A stretch of DNA of 64,000 nucleotides from Micrococcaceae bacterium Sec5.1 (GTDB lineage: Bacteria; Actinomycetota; Actinomycetes; Actinomycetales; Micrococcaceae), in contig CP143430.1 of the NCBI GenBank assembly GCA_039636795.1, positions 3,286,001 through 3,350,000 on the forward strand, in the 5' to 3' direction. A program made the position numbers and the translations under genes. How positions within the stretch are numbered: position 1 is the first letter of the stretch; each line of letters starts with the position of its first letter. This document shows, piece by piece, positions 1 through 9,971 of this stretch. Under the pieces are notes generated by a model. That model was not told where the DNA came from. It worked only from the letters and a program-made list of their open reading frames with translations, and did not search any database.

Positions 1-227
1 TACTGTTCCTTGGTCTGCAGGATCTGCATACCGGGTTCGAACAGTTCAGCACGGATCAGCAGCGCCATGACGCCGCCGAGGCAGAAGAACACGAAGGACG
101 CAATGAGGTACATGTACCCGATGGTCTTGTGGTCCGTGGAGGTGATCCAGTTGACGACTATGCGTCCCTTGGATTTAGGAACTACGGGAGCCTCTAGGGT
201 CCCGGCGGATTGAGTGTAAGTAGCCAC
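1..227 (-). CDS. ctaD: cytochrome c oxidase subunit I, N-terminal part (gene runs off the left edge)
   Basis: This is the start of the haem-copper oxidase large subunit of the aa3-type terminal oxidase in the cytoplasmic membrane. The GTG start at 227 follows a GGGGAG ribosome site. The visible 75 residues include the conserved segment around INWITSTDHKTIGYMYL (here VNWITSTDHK) and the first membrane helix (LIASFVFFCLGGVMALLIR). The family is about 550-580 residues long, so most of the gene lies outside the window. It starts 10 bases after the ctaC stop, so the two oxidase subunits form one operon. Confidence 0.93.
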   Translation of the reverse strand, partial: MATYTQSAGTLEAPVVPKSKGRIVVNWITSTDHKTIGYMYLIASFVFFCLGGVMALLIRAELFEPGMQILQTKEQ

Positions 228-237
228 GTCGCTCCCC

Positions 238-1110
238 TTACTTGGTTTCGATCAGGTCCGGGTTGCGGTCGTATTCCGCACCGAGCAGGCCCGTGTTGCC
301 GTCCTGGCGAAGCTTGTCCATGTGGTCCTGGAATTCAGACTCGGAGACAACCTTGACGCGGAACAGCATTTCGGAGTGGTATTCACCGCAGAGTTCGGCG
401 CACTTGCCATCGAAAGTGCCCTCCTTGGTGGGAGTGAACCTGATGTAGTTGGTCTTGCCGGGGATCATGTCCCGCTTCTGCAGGAAGGCCGGAACCCAGA
501 AAGAGTGGATGACATCGCGGGAGTTCAGCTCCAGGTCAACCGACTTGCCAACAGGCAAGTACAGCGTGGGAAGCAGGTCCTTGTTGACCTCGTTGCCGGT
601 CAGGTGAGCCTGAACGCCGGCCTCGTGGAGGTCTTCGTTGATGACCTGGCCCTTTTTGTAGTTGAAGTCCCAAGCCCACTGCTTGCCGCGCACGTCAATG
701 ACGACGTCTGCCGGCTGTGAGCGGTCATCGATCGCGCGCTGGTCCTGGTCGGTGAAGTAGAAGAACACCAGCACCATGAACAGCGGAATGGTCAAGTAGA
801 AGACCTCAAGCGGCAGGTTGTAGCTGAGCTGCTTCGGGAATCCAATGGTGCCCTTGCGGCGCCGGTAAGCGATGATGCACCAGACCAGAAGGCCCCACGT
901 GATGATACCGACTGCCAAGGCGGCGATCCATGAGTTGACCCAGAGGTCCATGATCCGGTCAGTGTGGTTGGTCGTGCCGCGCTCAGTTGGCAGCCAACCC
1001 TTCTCTACCTCTGGTGAACATCCGGTCAAAACCAACGCGCCGGCTAGTGCCAAGCCAGTGATCGAGGTGATCTTTATGCGTCGGCTGCCGGTTCGGTTCT
1101 GCGAACTCAC
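238..1110 (-). CDS. ctaC: cytochrome c oxidase subunit II (lipoprotein)
   Basis: Subunit II takes electrons from cytochrome c and passes them through its CuA centre to subunit I. The 290-residue protein has a lipoprotein signal ending in LTGC (Cys about 31), two membrane helices (about residues 60-80 and 100-120) and a C-terminal cupredoxin domain on the outside. The CuA ligands are visible as CAELCGEYHSEM at about 237-248, with an upstream His in HSFWVP. I chose the GTG at 1110, which follows AGGAAGG. A longer open frame to 1221 adds a stretch with no ribosome site. ctaD follows directly. Confidence 0.95.
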   Translation of the reverse strand: MSSQNRTGSRRIKITSITGLALAGALVLTGCSPEVEKGWLPTERGTTNHTDRIMDLWVNSWIAALAVGIITWGLLVWCIIAYRRRKGTIGFPKQLSYNLPLEVFYLTIPLFMVLVFFYFTDQDQRAIDDRSQPADVVIDVRGKQWAWDFNYKKGQVINEDLHEAGVQAHLTGNEVNKDLLPTLYLPVGKSVDLELNSRDVIHSFWVPAFLQKRDMIPGKTNYIRFTPTKEGTFDGKCAELCGEYHSEMLFRVKVVSESEFQDHMDKLRQDGNTGLLGAEYDRNPDLIETK

Positions 1111-1220
1111 AGACGGCCCTTCCTCTTGTTGCTGTCTCCCGGCAGGCCAAAGGCCACCGGGCACACTAAAAGTTTTACTACCCGATGTAGAGCTTACCGC
1201 TATGAAGCGGTTTTCGCGCA

Positions 1221-1277
1221 CATGTCGGCGCCGTGGCTCCGAATGCGTTGGAACGCATGCAGAGGGGCGCCGACATG
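1221..1277. repeat. nested double inverted repeat between erpA and ctaC
   Basis: A perfect 12-base arm CATGTCGGCGCC (1221-1232) is repeated inverted at 1266-1277. Inside it lies a second perfect 7-base stem (1243-1249 with 1252-1258) around GG. There is no T-run on either side, so it is not a classic intrinsic terminator. It sits between the erpA stop and the ctaC start and may stop erpA transcripts, act as an operator for the oxidase operon, or form an RNA structure in the ctaC leader. Confidence 0.6.
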
Positions 1278-1292
1278 CGGCGATAGCTCACG

Positions 1293-1682
1293 TCAGTGGA
1301 ACGAATCGCCGCAAGCGCAAGACCCACCGGCGTTCGGGTTATCAATGGTGAAGCCCTGCTTCGAGATGGTGTCCTCGAAGTCGATGCTGGCCCCACTCAG
1401 GTAAGGGACGCTCATCTTGTCGACTACGACCTCAACGCCGTCGTAGTCGCGGACGGCGTCGCCGTCGAGGAGGCGCTCGTCGAAGTAGAGCTGGTAGATC
1501 AAGCCGGAGCAGCCGCCCGGCTGGACTGCAACGCGCAGCCGCAGATCGGTGCGCCCTTCCTGTTCGAGGAGGCTACGGACCTTGCCTGCCGCGACATCGG
1601 TCAGATTGACCTCATGCGTGAGAAGCTCCTCGTCGGGGACGAGCTGTGCTCCGGTGCTGTTTTCGTTGGTTGCAGTGCTCAT
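1293..1682 (-). CDS. erpA: iron-sulfur cluster insertion protein ErpA (HesB/IscA family)
   Basis: A-type carrier that delivers Fe-S clusters to apo-proteins in the cytoplasm. The 129-residue protein shows the three conserved cysteines of the family: one in PGGCSG (Cys58) and two in the C-terminal SCACGDSF (Cys122 and Cys124). The length matches A-type carriers with a short extra N-terminus. It is a single gene; ctaC lies 180 bases downstream and an M20 peptidase upstream, both in the same direction. ErpA often lies beside respiratory genes in actinobacteria, which fits the neighbouring oxidase operon. Confidence 0.93.
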   Translation of the reverse strand: MSTATNENSTGAQLVPDEELLTHEVNLTDVAAGKVRSLLEQEGRTDLRLRVAVQPGGCSGLIYQLYFDERLLDGDAVRDYDGVEVVVDKMSVPYLSGASIDFEDTISKQGFTIDNPNAGGSCACGDSFH

Positions 1683-1753
1683 TGGCCTACCTTCTTATGA
1701 CGCTTCTGGCGGCGGCGCCGGAACGCAGCCTGCCCTTACCCAATTACGTACGG

Positions 1754-1795
1754 GTTATAGCTCCATGCTACGTCGCGCAGACGCTGAGCTATAAC
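1754..1795. repeat. 9-base inverted repeat upstream of erpA
   Basis: GTTATAGCT (1754-1762) and AGCTATAAC (1787-1795) form a perfect inverted repeat with a 24-base spacer, in the 200-base gap between the M20 peptidase stop and the erpA start. It is placed where the erpA promoter or operator should be. The rest of the gap shows no gene. Confidence 0.4.
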
Positions 1796-1883
1796 TTCTG
1801 ACGTAACCACGGACGGCAATTACTTGTTCCCGGCGTGCTCGACCGCCCACGGAAAGAGTCCCCCCGTAACGCCAATGCGCTGC

Positions 1884-3356
1884 TTACCGGTCCAGGCCTT
1901 CGACATTAAGCCGCGCCAGCATCAGCGCCTCGGCCAGCACAGCGTTACGGAAATCGCCGATGTGCAGTGATTCGTTGGCACTGTGGGCGCGGGAATCCGG
2001 ATCTTCTACACCTGTTACCAGAATCTGGACATCGGGATACATCTCGGTCAGGTCGGCAATGAACGGGATGGAACCGCCGATTCCCATTTCCACTGGTTGG
2101 ACTCCCCAGGCCTCCCCCAGGGCCCAGAGTGCCACCCTGGCAGCTGCTGACGAGGTATCGGTCGCGAAGGCATTTCCTCGCTCCCCCGGCGTGAATGTTA
2201 CTTCTGCACCGAATGGTGCACGGGACTGAACGTGGTTCCTTAAAGCCTCCATGGCGGCGTCAGGATCCTGACCGGGTGCCAGGCGCATGCTGAATTTCGC
2301 CCGGGCTGCGGGAATGAGCGTATTTGAGGCAACGGCAACAGCGGGAACATCCATGCCGATGATGGACAACGCCGGCTTGGTCCACAAACGCGAGCCGATC
2401 GTCCCGCTCCCGGCAAGTTTGACGCCGTCGAGCACTGAAGCGTCAGCGCGGTATTCTGCCTCGGTCAGGTCAACCGCAACGTCGTCATTTCCCACCAGGC
2501 CCGCCACGGCGACGTTTCCTTCGTCGTCGTGGAGCGTCGCGATGAGACGGGACAACAGGGTGGGGGCGTCCAGCAGCGGGCCACCGTACATTCCCGAATG
2601 CACCGCATGCTCCAGCACACGGACTTCGAAGGTGCCATCCACGAGCCCACGCAGGCTGGTAGTTAAGGCGGGAATGCCGACCTTCCAGTTGCTGGAGTCC
2701 GCCACCACGATCACGTCGGAGCGGAGAAGCTCACGATGTTCCTCAAGGAATGTCCGAAACGTGGGTGAACCCGCTTCTTCTTCGCCTTCAAAGAAGAAGG
2801 TTACGCCCAGGCCAAACTCATCCCTCAGGACTTTCGTAGCAGCGGCGTAAGCCGCCAGATGGGCCATGATGCCGGCTTTGTCGTCAGCAGCGCCACGACC
2901 ATAGAGCCGGCCTTCCCGCTCCTCCGCGATGAAAGGCTCGGAAGCCCAAAGATTTCGATCGCCTGGAGGCTGGACGTCATGGTGCGCGTACAACAGAATC
3001 GTCGGCTGACCGTCGCGGGCCGGACGGCGGGCGACGACGGCGGGACCACCGGGCGTTCCATCCAATTTGTCGCAGCGAAGAATTCGGACGTCATCCATTC
3101 CCGTTGCCCTTACCAAGGAGACGACAGCTTCAGCGCTGCGCTCCAGCTCGGCGGGGTCGAAACTGGGCCACGCGATTCCGGGGATCCCGACGAGGTCCTT
3201 TAACGAGCCGAGGGTAGCGCTAAATGATTCATCTACTGCTTTGGCCAGAGCGGCCACGCCATTGGAGTCGATGACCTGGTTCGACGACGGACCCTCCATG
3301 CTGTGGCCGGAGTTCCGTCGCTGATTCTGCGGGGTCTCCGCATGTGCTGATGTCAT
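1884..3356 (-). CDS. M20-family metallopeptidase (dipeptidase)
   Basis: A cytoplasmic di-zinc peptidase of the M20 (ArgE/DapE/CPG2/CNDP) family. The metal-binding signatures are visible: YAHHDVQPPGD with the first His and Asp ligands, then GRGAADDKAG, and FEGEEEAGSP with the catalytic Glu pair. A dimerisation domain follows in the middle of the chain. At 490 residues it fits the M20 dipeptidase subfamily often annotated as 'dipeptidase'. I used the ATG at 3356; TTG at 3362 and ATG at 3299 are possible, and none has a strong ribosome site. The substrate cannot be read from the sequence. Confidence 0.88.
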   Translation of the reverse strand: MTSAHAETPQNQRRNSGHSMEGPSSNQVIDSNGVAALAKAVDESFSATLGSLKDLVGIPGIAWPSFDPAELERSAEAVVSLVRATGMDDVRILRCDKLDGTPGGPAVVARRPARDGQPTILLYAHHDVQPPGDRNLWASEPFIAEEREGRLYGRGAADDKAGIMAHLAAYAAATKVLRDEFGLGVTFFFEGEEEAGSPTFRTFLEEHRELLRSDVIVVADSSNWKVGIPALTTSLRGLVDGTFEVRVLEHAVHSGMYGGPLLDAPTLLSRLIATLHDDEGNVAVAGLVGNDDVAVDLTEAEYRADASVLDGVKLAGSGTIGSRLWTKPALSIIGMDVPAVAVASNTLIPAARAKFSMRLAPGQDPDAAMEALRNHVQSRAPFGAEVTFTPGERGNAFATDTSSAAARVALWALGEAWGVQPVEMGIGGSIPFIADLTEMYPDVQILVTGVEDPDSRAHSANESLHIGDFRNAVLAEALMLARLNVEGLDR

Positions 3357-3463
3357 GCCCAAACTTTACAGCTGGCCAAGAGGCGGCGACGGAAGGCGCG
3401 GCAGGCTGCCACACGCCCACCGAACCACGGTGTGCCCGTAACCTGCGCCACCTTCCTGCGGGG

Positions 3464-3478
3464 TATTCTGTATGGGTG
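3464..3478 (+). promoter_or_regulatory. -10 box of a leaderless promoter for the DUF3043 gene
   Basis: TATTCT (3464-3469) lies six bases before the GTG start at 3476, so transcription should begin at the start codon. No Shine-Dalgarno sequence is present, which fits a leaderless mRNA. Confidence 0.6.
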
Positions 3479-4069
3479 TTCGGACGCAAAAAGGAAGAGC
3501 CCAGCGCTCAAGCAGTAGTAGACCAGGCCCAGGCCGCCGCCCAGGAACCGGGCGTCGGAAAGGGCGCCCCTACGCCCAAGCGGAAGGACCAGGAGGCAGC
3601 CCGCAAGCGCCCGTTGGTGCCCACTGACCGCAAAGCTTCCAAGGAGGCCGAACGGGTAGCGGTTCAGGACCAGCGGCAGAAGATGCGGCAGGCATTGGAC
3701 ACGGGTGACGAAAAGTACCTGCCCCTGAGGGACAAGGGACCCCAGAAGCGTTTCGTTCGGGATTACGTCGATGCCCGGTTCAGCCTCGGTGAATACCTGA
3801 TGTTCGGAGCCCTGCTGTTCGTGGTCATCTCCCTGATCATCCCGGCCAGCAGTTCACAGATTACGTATGTCCTGATTGGCTTCTGGATCATGTTCCTTGC
3901 CGTCTTTGTCGATGTTTTCATCCTTTCACGCAAGCTCCGTAAGCGCCTGGGCGAGAAGTTCGGTGAAGTCGAGCGTGGATCAGTCTGGTATGGATGTATG
4001 CGCGCCCTGCAGTTCCGCAAGCTCCGCCTCCCCAAGCCGCAGGTCAAGCGCGGCCAGTACCCCGCTTAG
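3476..4069 (+). CDS. DUF3043 family membrane protein
   Basis: A 197-residue protein of unknown function that is widespread in actinobacteria. The first half is charged and soluble (Lys/Arg/Glu rich, about residues 1-100). Two closely spaced membrane helices follow (about 105-130 and 132-152), then a basic tail. I recognise the family from the RKRPLVPTDRK and ARFSLGEYLMFG stretches. The GTG start was chosen because it sits directly behind a -10 box; the open frame continues upstream without a ribosome site. A perfect hairpin terminator follows the gene. No function can be given. Confidence 0.85.
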   Translation: MFGRKKEEPSAQAVVDQAQAAAQEPGVGKGAPTPKRKDQEAARKRPLVPTDRKASKEAERVAVQDQRQKMRQALDTGDEKYLPLRDKGPQKRFVRDYVDARFSLGEYLMFGALLFVVISLIIPASSSQITYVLIGFWIMFLAVFVDVFILSRKLRKRLGEKFGEVERGSVWYGCMRALQFRKLRLPKPQVKRGQYPA

Positions 4070-4101
4070 CGCCACGCTGAAGAGGCCCCAACCCACTACT
4101 T

Positions 4102-4140
4102 ATACGAAGACCCCGGACCATTGGTCCGGGGTCTTCGTAT
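4102..4140. terminator. bidirectional hairpin terminator between the DUF3043 gene and pyrD
   Basis: A near-perfect hairpin with 19-base arms (4102-4120 and 4122-4140) lies between two convergent genes. Its core is GACCCCGGACC against GGTCCGGGGTC. It is followed by TTG on the plus strand and preceded by a pyrimidine-poor run, so it can serve both directions. Confidence 0.8.
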
Positions 4141-4195
4141 TGTCGCCTTCGTCCTGGCTCCTGGATGGAGGCCCTGGACCAACGGCAGCCCTGGC

Positions 4196-5275
<1,080 letters not shown>

Positions 5276-5331
5276 GGTCCTAGTTTTCCGGTTTACGGAC
5301 AACACACCAAACCCGTGACCTTGCCTGCGGC

Positions 5332-5346
5332 TAGCATGTACGCATG
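5332..5346 (+). promoter_or_regulatory. -10 box of a leaderless promoter for the flavin dehydrogenase gene
   Basis: TAGCAT (5332-5337) is six bases before the ATG at 5344 and there is no ribosome site, which fits a leaderless transcript. The divergent pyrD starts 69 bases away, so both promoters share this short gap. Confidence 0.6.
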
Positions 5347-7023
5347 CCGCTACAAGATCGTGATGCAGATCATGGGAATCGAATCCTCGCCGACGTCATC
5401 GTTGTAGGTGCAGGCTTGTCCGGGCTGGTAGCCGCTGCAACTGCCTACGCGGCAGGCAAACGCGTAGCGATCCTGGACCAGGAACCAGCGGCATCCCTGG
5501 GTGGGCAGGCGCATTGGTCCTTCGGGGGCCTGTTCATGGTTGACACCCCCGAGCAACGCCGGCTCGGTGTCAGGGACAGCGCTGAATTAGCGCTCTCGGA
5601 CTGGATGGCCTCCGCAGGCTTTGACCGAGAACACGATGCGATGGCGCGGCAGTGGACCGAGGCCTACGTCCAGTTTGCCTCCGGTGAGAAGCGCGCCTGG
5701 TTGAAGAGCCTCGACGTCGGCATCTTCCCTTTGGTGCAATGGGCAGAACGCGGGGGTTACGGCCCCCAGGGACATGGAAACACGGTTCCCCGATTCCACG
5801 TCACGTGGGGAACGGGCCCCGCCCTCGTGGAACCGTTTCTGGCCAAGGTCCAGGAAGGTGTCCGGGCCGGGAGGGTATCGCTGCACTTCCGGCATAGGGC
5901 TACTTCGCTGACGACGACGGCCGGCCGGGTGGCGGGTGTCTCGGGCCAGATACTGGAACCCTCGACGGCGGTGCGCGGCCAAGCGTCCTCGCGAGCCGCC
6001 GTCGGGGGTTTCGAAGCCACGGCGGGCGCTGTCGTAGTGACGACAGGCGGCATCGGCGGAAATCACGGGACGGTGCGTCGACAGTGGCCGGGCAATGCTG
6101 CACCGGCCGATATGCTCAGCGGTGTACCCGCTTCAGTGGATGGCGATTTCCTTCTTATTGCGGAGTCCGGCGGTGCAGCGTTGGTGAACGGAGACCGCAT
6201 GTGGCACTACCCGGAGGGAATCCACAATTACGATCCGGTGTGGCCCAAGCACGGCATCCGCATCCTGCCTGGTCCGTCATCCCTGTGGTTGGATGCCGAA
6301 GGGCGCCAATTGCCTGCGCCCCTGTTCCCGGGCTTCGATTCCCTTGGCGCGCTTCGCCACATCGTCGCCACCGGTCACAGTCATTCATGGTTCGTCCTGA
6401 ACCGCACCATTGCGCTCAAGGAACTTGCGCTTTCAGGATCCGAGCAGAACCCGGACCTGACGGGGAGGGACGTGTCACTGCTCGTTTCCCGACTGAAACC
6501 AGGCAGCGATACTCCCATACAACGTTTCCTGGACAAAGGCATCGACTTCATTCAGGGATCCTCACCACATGACCTTGCCGGGAAGATGAACGCACTCACG
6601 GGGAATCAACTGATCAGCGCTGAGCGCTTGGAGGCGCTGGTACGGGCCCGGGACCTTCAAGTGTCCAGCGGGCTGGGCAAGGACCCCCAACTGGCTGCTA
6701 TCCGGGCGGCCCGCCGTTTTGCCACTGACAAACTGATGAGGGTGGCTCCCCCACACCGCCTGGCGGATCCTGCCCATGGGCCGCTCATTGCCATCAGGCT
6801 GTCCGTCCTCACAAGGAAGAGTCTGGGAGGGCTGCAGACTGACCTCCGATCTAGGGTCCTGGATCAGGAAGGCCGAGTGATCCCGGGCCTTTACGCTGCA
6901 GGTGAAGCGGCGGGCTTCGGCGGAGGCGGTATCCATGGGTACAGGGCGCTGGAGGGAACCTTCCTGGGTGGATGCCTTTTCACAGGCAGGTCCGCGGGAC
7001 GCGAAACCGCGGCGGATGTCTAA
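5344..7023 (+). CDS. FAD-binding dehydrogenase of the fumarate reductase/KstD-like flavoprotein group
   Basis: A 559-residue flavoprotein. The N-terminal dinucleotide fold is clear: [20 protein letters not shown] at about 17-36, then [11 protein letters not shown], which holds the flavin. The C-terminal FAD segment reads [20 protein letters not shown]. The family contains fumarate reductase/succinate dehydrogenase flavoproteins and 3-ketosteroid dehydrogenases, but this clade is usually annotated only as 'FAD-binding dehydrogenase'. No signal peptide is visible. The gene has a leaderless promoter, and two alpha/beta hydrolase genes follow after 9 bases, so a shared catabolic role is possible. 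The substrate is unknown. Confidence 0.85.
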   Translation: MPLQDRDADHGNRILADVIVVGAGLSGLVAAATAYAAGKRVAILDQEPAASLGGQAHWSFGGLFMVDTPEQRRLGVRDSAELALSDWMASAGFDREHDAMARQWTEAYVQFASGEKRAWLKSLDVGIFPLVQWAERGGYGPQGHGNTVPRFHVTWGTGPALVEPFLAKVQEGVRAGRVSLHFRHRATSLTTTAGRVAGVSGQILEPSTAVRGQASSRAAVGGFEATAGAVVVTTGGIGGNHGTVRRQWPGNAAPADMLSGVPASVDGDFLLIAESGGAALVNGDRMWHYPEGIHNYDPVWPKHGIRILPGPSSLWLDAEGRQLPAPLFPGFDSLGALRHIVATGHSHSWFVLNRTIALKELALSGSEQNPDLTGRDVSLLVSRLKPGSDTPIQRFLDKGIDFIQGSSPHDLAGKMNALTGNQLISAERLEALVRARDLQVSSGLGKDPQLAAIRAARRFATDKLMRVAPPHRLADPAHGPLIAIRLSVLTRKSLGGLQTDLRSRVLDQEGRVIPGLYAAGEAAGFGGGGIHGYRALEGTFLGGCLFTGRSAGRETAADV

Positions 7024-7032
7024 GCTGAAGGC

Positions 7033-8040
7033 ATGGAGTGGTCGGCGGATATCCTCGGAATGGACTTCCAGTCATGCGCCCTGGACGTGGAAGGACCTGA
7101 CGGTGTGGTGCGGCGGGCAACCTTGGTCCGTCACAGGCCGGAGTCGATGACCCAGGAGGCCGAGGCAACCCGTGGCGCGTTGCTGTTCCTGCATGGCTGG
7201 AGCGACTACTTCTTCAACGTGGAACTCGCCAGGTTTTGGGCAAGGCACGGCTATGACTTCTATGCATTGGACATGCACAACCATGGAAGGAGCCTGACTT
7301 CAGGTTCGCCGGGCGGCTACGTGGCCAACCTTGGAGACTACGACGCCGAAATCAGCCGTGCCCTCGAGGTCATCCACAGCGAAAGCCCGGGACCTCGCCC
7401 GAATGGCGTTGCCATGATGGGCCATTCCACCGGAGGCCTCATTGCAGCACTGTGGACGAGCAAACACCCAGGCCAGGTGCAACACCTGATACTAAACAGC
7501 CCTTGGCTCGAAATGCATGGCAGCTCGATTGTCAGGCGGGCCGCGCAAGTCATGGTGGGACCCATTGCCAGGGTCCGGCCCGAGATGGTTTTAAGGCTGC
7601 CGGAGCGCGGATTCTACTTCCGGAGCATCAGCAATACCGCCGAGGGCGAATGGCCGCTGGACGAAAAGTACCGGCCTCCGCTGGCCTTTCCCGTCAGGGC
7701 AGGTTGGCTTAGCGCCGTCTTGGCCGGACACTCACAGGTTGCACGCGGCCTGGACCTGGACATCCCGGTCCTGGTCCTGACATCGGCTGCCAGCGCCAAC
7801 GGAATGGTGTGGCAGGAGTCCATGCGACGTTCGGATGCGGTGCTGGACGTGGGCATCATCGCACTGCGTGCCATGGCCTTGGGTCGCAGCGTAACCCTGG
7901 AGAGAGTGGATGGCGGGCTGCATGATGTCTTCCTGTCCGCACCCAAGGTCAGGGCAGATGCCTACGCGAGGCTTTCACGATGGATTCGCGGGTACATGGA
8001 AAGTGAGTTGCCGCAGGTACGGCAGGAAGGGGACGCATGA
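7033..8040 (+). CDS. alpha/beta hydrolase (lysophospholipase/monoglyceride-lipase-like), first of a tandem pair
   Basis: A 335-residue serine hydrolase. The oxyanion-hole HGWSDYF, the nucleophile elbow MGHSTGG (Ser about 124) and the late catalytic His in GGLHDVF are visible. LDMHNHGRS matches the Hydrolase_4 (monoacylglycerol lipase/lysophospholipase) type. It has no signal peptide. GAAGG lies just before the ATG. It overlaps the next gene by four bases (ATGA), and the two proteins are clear paralogs. Substrate unknown. Confidence 0.85.
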   Translation: MEWSADILGMDFQSCALDVEGPDGVVRRATLVRHRPESMTQEAEATRGALLFLHGWSDYFFNVELARFWARHGYDFYALDMHNHGRSLTSGSPGGYVANLGDYDAEISRALEVIHSESPGPRPNGVAMMGHSTGGLIAALWTSKHPGQVQHLILNSPWLEMHGSSIVRRAAQVMVGPIARVRPEMVLRLPERGFYFRSISNTAEGEWPLDEKYRPPLAFPVRAGWLSAVLAGHSQVARGLDLDIPVLVLTSAASANGMVWQESMRRSDAVLDVGIIALRAMALGRSVTLERVDGGLHDVFLSAPKVRADAYARLSRWIRGYMESELPQVRQEGDA

Positions 8041-9110
8041 CCACCACTGAAGAATCGGTATCTCTGTGGCAACCGGACATCCTGGGCACCGGATACGAAC
8101 GTCTGGAACTTCCCCTCTCCCCTGACGAGGAAGGACCGGTCAAAGCCACACTCGTCAGGCATGCCCCGCCAGTTACGGCCCCAACTCCTCACGGCATCCT
8201 CGATTTTCTATCCTCCTTCACACAACGCAAGCGACGTGAGGCGTCCATGGATCCCACGGGGGCGCCGCGAGTGGTCCTCTACTTGCACGGCTGGGCTGAC
8301 TACTTCCTGCAGACCGAACTCGCCGAGTACCTGACGGCGTCCGGCTTTCATTTCTACGCGCTGGACCTTCGGAAATTTGGACGGAGCCTGTTGCCCGGTC
8401 AGACACCCGGATACACCACTGACCTGGCTGTCTACGACCAAGACATCGAGGCGGCCTTGCTGGAGATCGAACGGGATGTTGTGGCCAGGACCAACAACCC
8501 AGCATCACCGACCATTCATATGGTCGCGCACTCCTTGGGCGGGCTGATTGCTTCGTTGTGGGCTGACCGCCATCCGCGCCGGATCGGGTCACTGGTCCTG
8601 AACTCGCCTTGGCTGGAGCTTCAGGGCAGCAGCTTGGTTCGCAGCATCGCCATGCATCTGGTGGAGCCCTTCGCGCGAACCGACCCCAAGCGTCCGTTCA
8701 GGTTCCCCGAAATGCCTGCGTACTGGGAGAGCGTCAGCAACCAGGCCCACGGCGAATGGGTGCTGGATTCTGTCTGGCGGCCGCGGGCCTCATTCCCCAT
8801 CCGCGCTGGTTGGACGAAGGCAGTGCTTGCCGGCCACAAAGCGGTGGAGCGAAAACTGAACATAGACGCCCCGGTCCTGGTCCTTTTATCAGGCCGGACC
8901 AGGATCCAGTCCGAATGGACAGCAGACCTCATGAGGGCCGACGCCGTGATCGACGTCGAGGAGACATCCCGGCGTGCGCTCGGCCTGGGAAGGCGGACGG
9001 CCGTGTTCCGCTACCCAGGGGCTCTGCATGACATCTTCTTGTCGCGAAGGACCATTCGCCAACAGGCGTACCGTGACGTGTCGGTCTGGCTTTCGTCCTA
9101 CCCGTATTGA
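8037..9110 (+). CDS. alpha/beta hydrolase, second of a tandem pair
   Basis: A 357-residue paralog of the preceding gene with the same layout: HGWADYFLQTELAEY near the oxyanion hole, LDLRKFGRS, the nucleophile elbow VAHSLGG and the catalytic His in GALHDIF. It carries an insert of about 20 residues after VTAPTPHG that the first copy lacks. The shared motifs, the NSPWLE(L/M)(Q/H)GSS stretch and the four-base overlap point to a local gene duplication with co-translation. Substrate unknown. Confidence 0.85.
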   Translation: MTTTEESVSLWQPDILGTGYERLELPLSPDEEGPVKATLVRHAPPVTAPTPHGILDFLSSFTQRKRREASMDPTGAPRVVLYLHGWADYFLQTELAEYLTASGFHFYALDLRKFGRSLLPGQTPGYTTDLAVYDQDIEAALLEIERDVVARTNNPASPTIHMVAHSLGGLIASLWADRHPRRIGSLVLNSPWLELQGSSLVRSIAMHLVEPFARTDPKRPFRFPEMPAYWESVSNQAHGEWVLDSVWRPRASFPIRAGWTKAVLAGHKAVERKLNIDAPVLVLLSGRTRIQSEWTADLMRADAVIDVEETSRRALGLGRRTAVFRYPGALHDIFLSRRTIRQQAYRDVSVWLSSYPY

Positions 9111-9144
9111 AGTAGCAGGACCATGTTGAAGTGGCAGACCCGTG

Positions 9145-9969
9145 CTAATTTGCTGCGGGCGCCGCATCTATCGCGCCACCGTAGCGCCGGTCACGCTTGG
9201 CGTAAATCTCGACGGCGTCCCAGAGCGTGCGCCTGTCAACGTCAGGCCACAGGGTGTCCATGAAGACGAATTCAGCGTAGGCGGACTGCCACAGCAGGAA
9301 GTTTGACAATCTCTGCTCCCCGGAGCTGCGCAGGAAGAGGTCTACGTCAGGAAGGTCTGGCTCGTCCAGGTACTTCTGGATGGTCTTTTCCGTCACCGAT
9401 CCCGGCTTGAGCCGCCCGGCGGCAACGTCCTCGGCAATGGCCGAGACGGCGTCGGCGATTTCCGCCCGCCCGCCGTAATTAACACACATGGTCAACGTGC
9501 AGGTGTCGTTGGCCTTGGTAAATTCCTCGGCCTCTTCAAGCTCACGAATCACCGAACCCCAGAGGCGCGGCCGTCGACCGGCCCAGCGGATACGGACTCC
9601 CCATTCATCGAGTTGGTTCCGTTGGCGACGTAGCACATCCTTGTTAAATCCCATCAGGAAGCGGACTTCCTCCGGGGATCGTCGCCAGTTCTCCGTGGAA
9701 AACGCATACACGCTGACGTACTTGATGCCTAGTTCGATGGCTCCGGCCATCACGTCCAACAGTGCAGGCTCACCGGCCTTGTGCCCTTCAATGCGGGGCA
9801 ATCCCCGCTGGTTGGCCCAACGGCCGTTGCCATCCATGACAATGGCTACGTGCTGCGGAATAAGTTCACTTGGAATGCTGGGCGGAACGGCACCTGAAGG
9901 ATGTCCGTAAGGGGCCACTATGGGCGAAGTCCGCACCCGGGTTGTCTTGCTCTTCTTGCCAAGTGCCAC
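9145..9969 (-). CDS. uppS: isoprenyl transferase (undecaprenyl diphosphate synthase type)
   Basis: A cis-prenyltransferase that builds the long-chain isoprenyl diphosphate used as carrier lipid for peptidoglycan and other wall polymers. The signatures are [14 protein letters not shown] with the catalytic Asp, YAFSTENW, and the C-terminal [19 protein letters not shown]. The 274-residue length includes a basic N-terminal extension. It starts two bases after the recO stop, so recO and uppS form an operon, a pairing common in actinobacteria. Product chain length cannot be read from the sequence. Confidence 0.93.
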   Translation of the reverse strand: MALGKKSKTTRVRTSPIVAPYGHPSGAVPPSIPSELIPQHVAIVMDGNGRWANQRGLPRIEGHKAGEPALLDVMAGAIELGIKYVSVYAFSTENWRRSPEEVRFLMGFNKDVLRRQRNQLDEWGVRIRWAGRRPRLWGSVIRELEEAEEFTKANDTCTLTMCVNYGGRAEIADAVSAIAEDVAAGRLKPGSVTEKTIQKYLDEPDLPDVDLFLRSSGEQRLSNFLLWQSAYAEFVFMDTLWPDVDRRTLWDAVEIYAKRDRRYGGAIDAAPAAN

Positions 9970-9971
9970 AG

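Noticed and set aside
1111..1221. N-terminal extension of CtaC to 1221
   Set aside because: No ribosome site, and the lipoprotein signal would be far from the N-terminus.
9107..9142. Imperfect tandem repeat TTGAAGTAGCAGGACC/TTGAAGTGGCAGACCC after the second hydrolase
   Set aside because: Only two short imperfect units between convergent genes; no structure or known repeat type, so left out as a feature.
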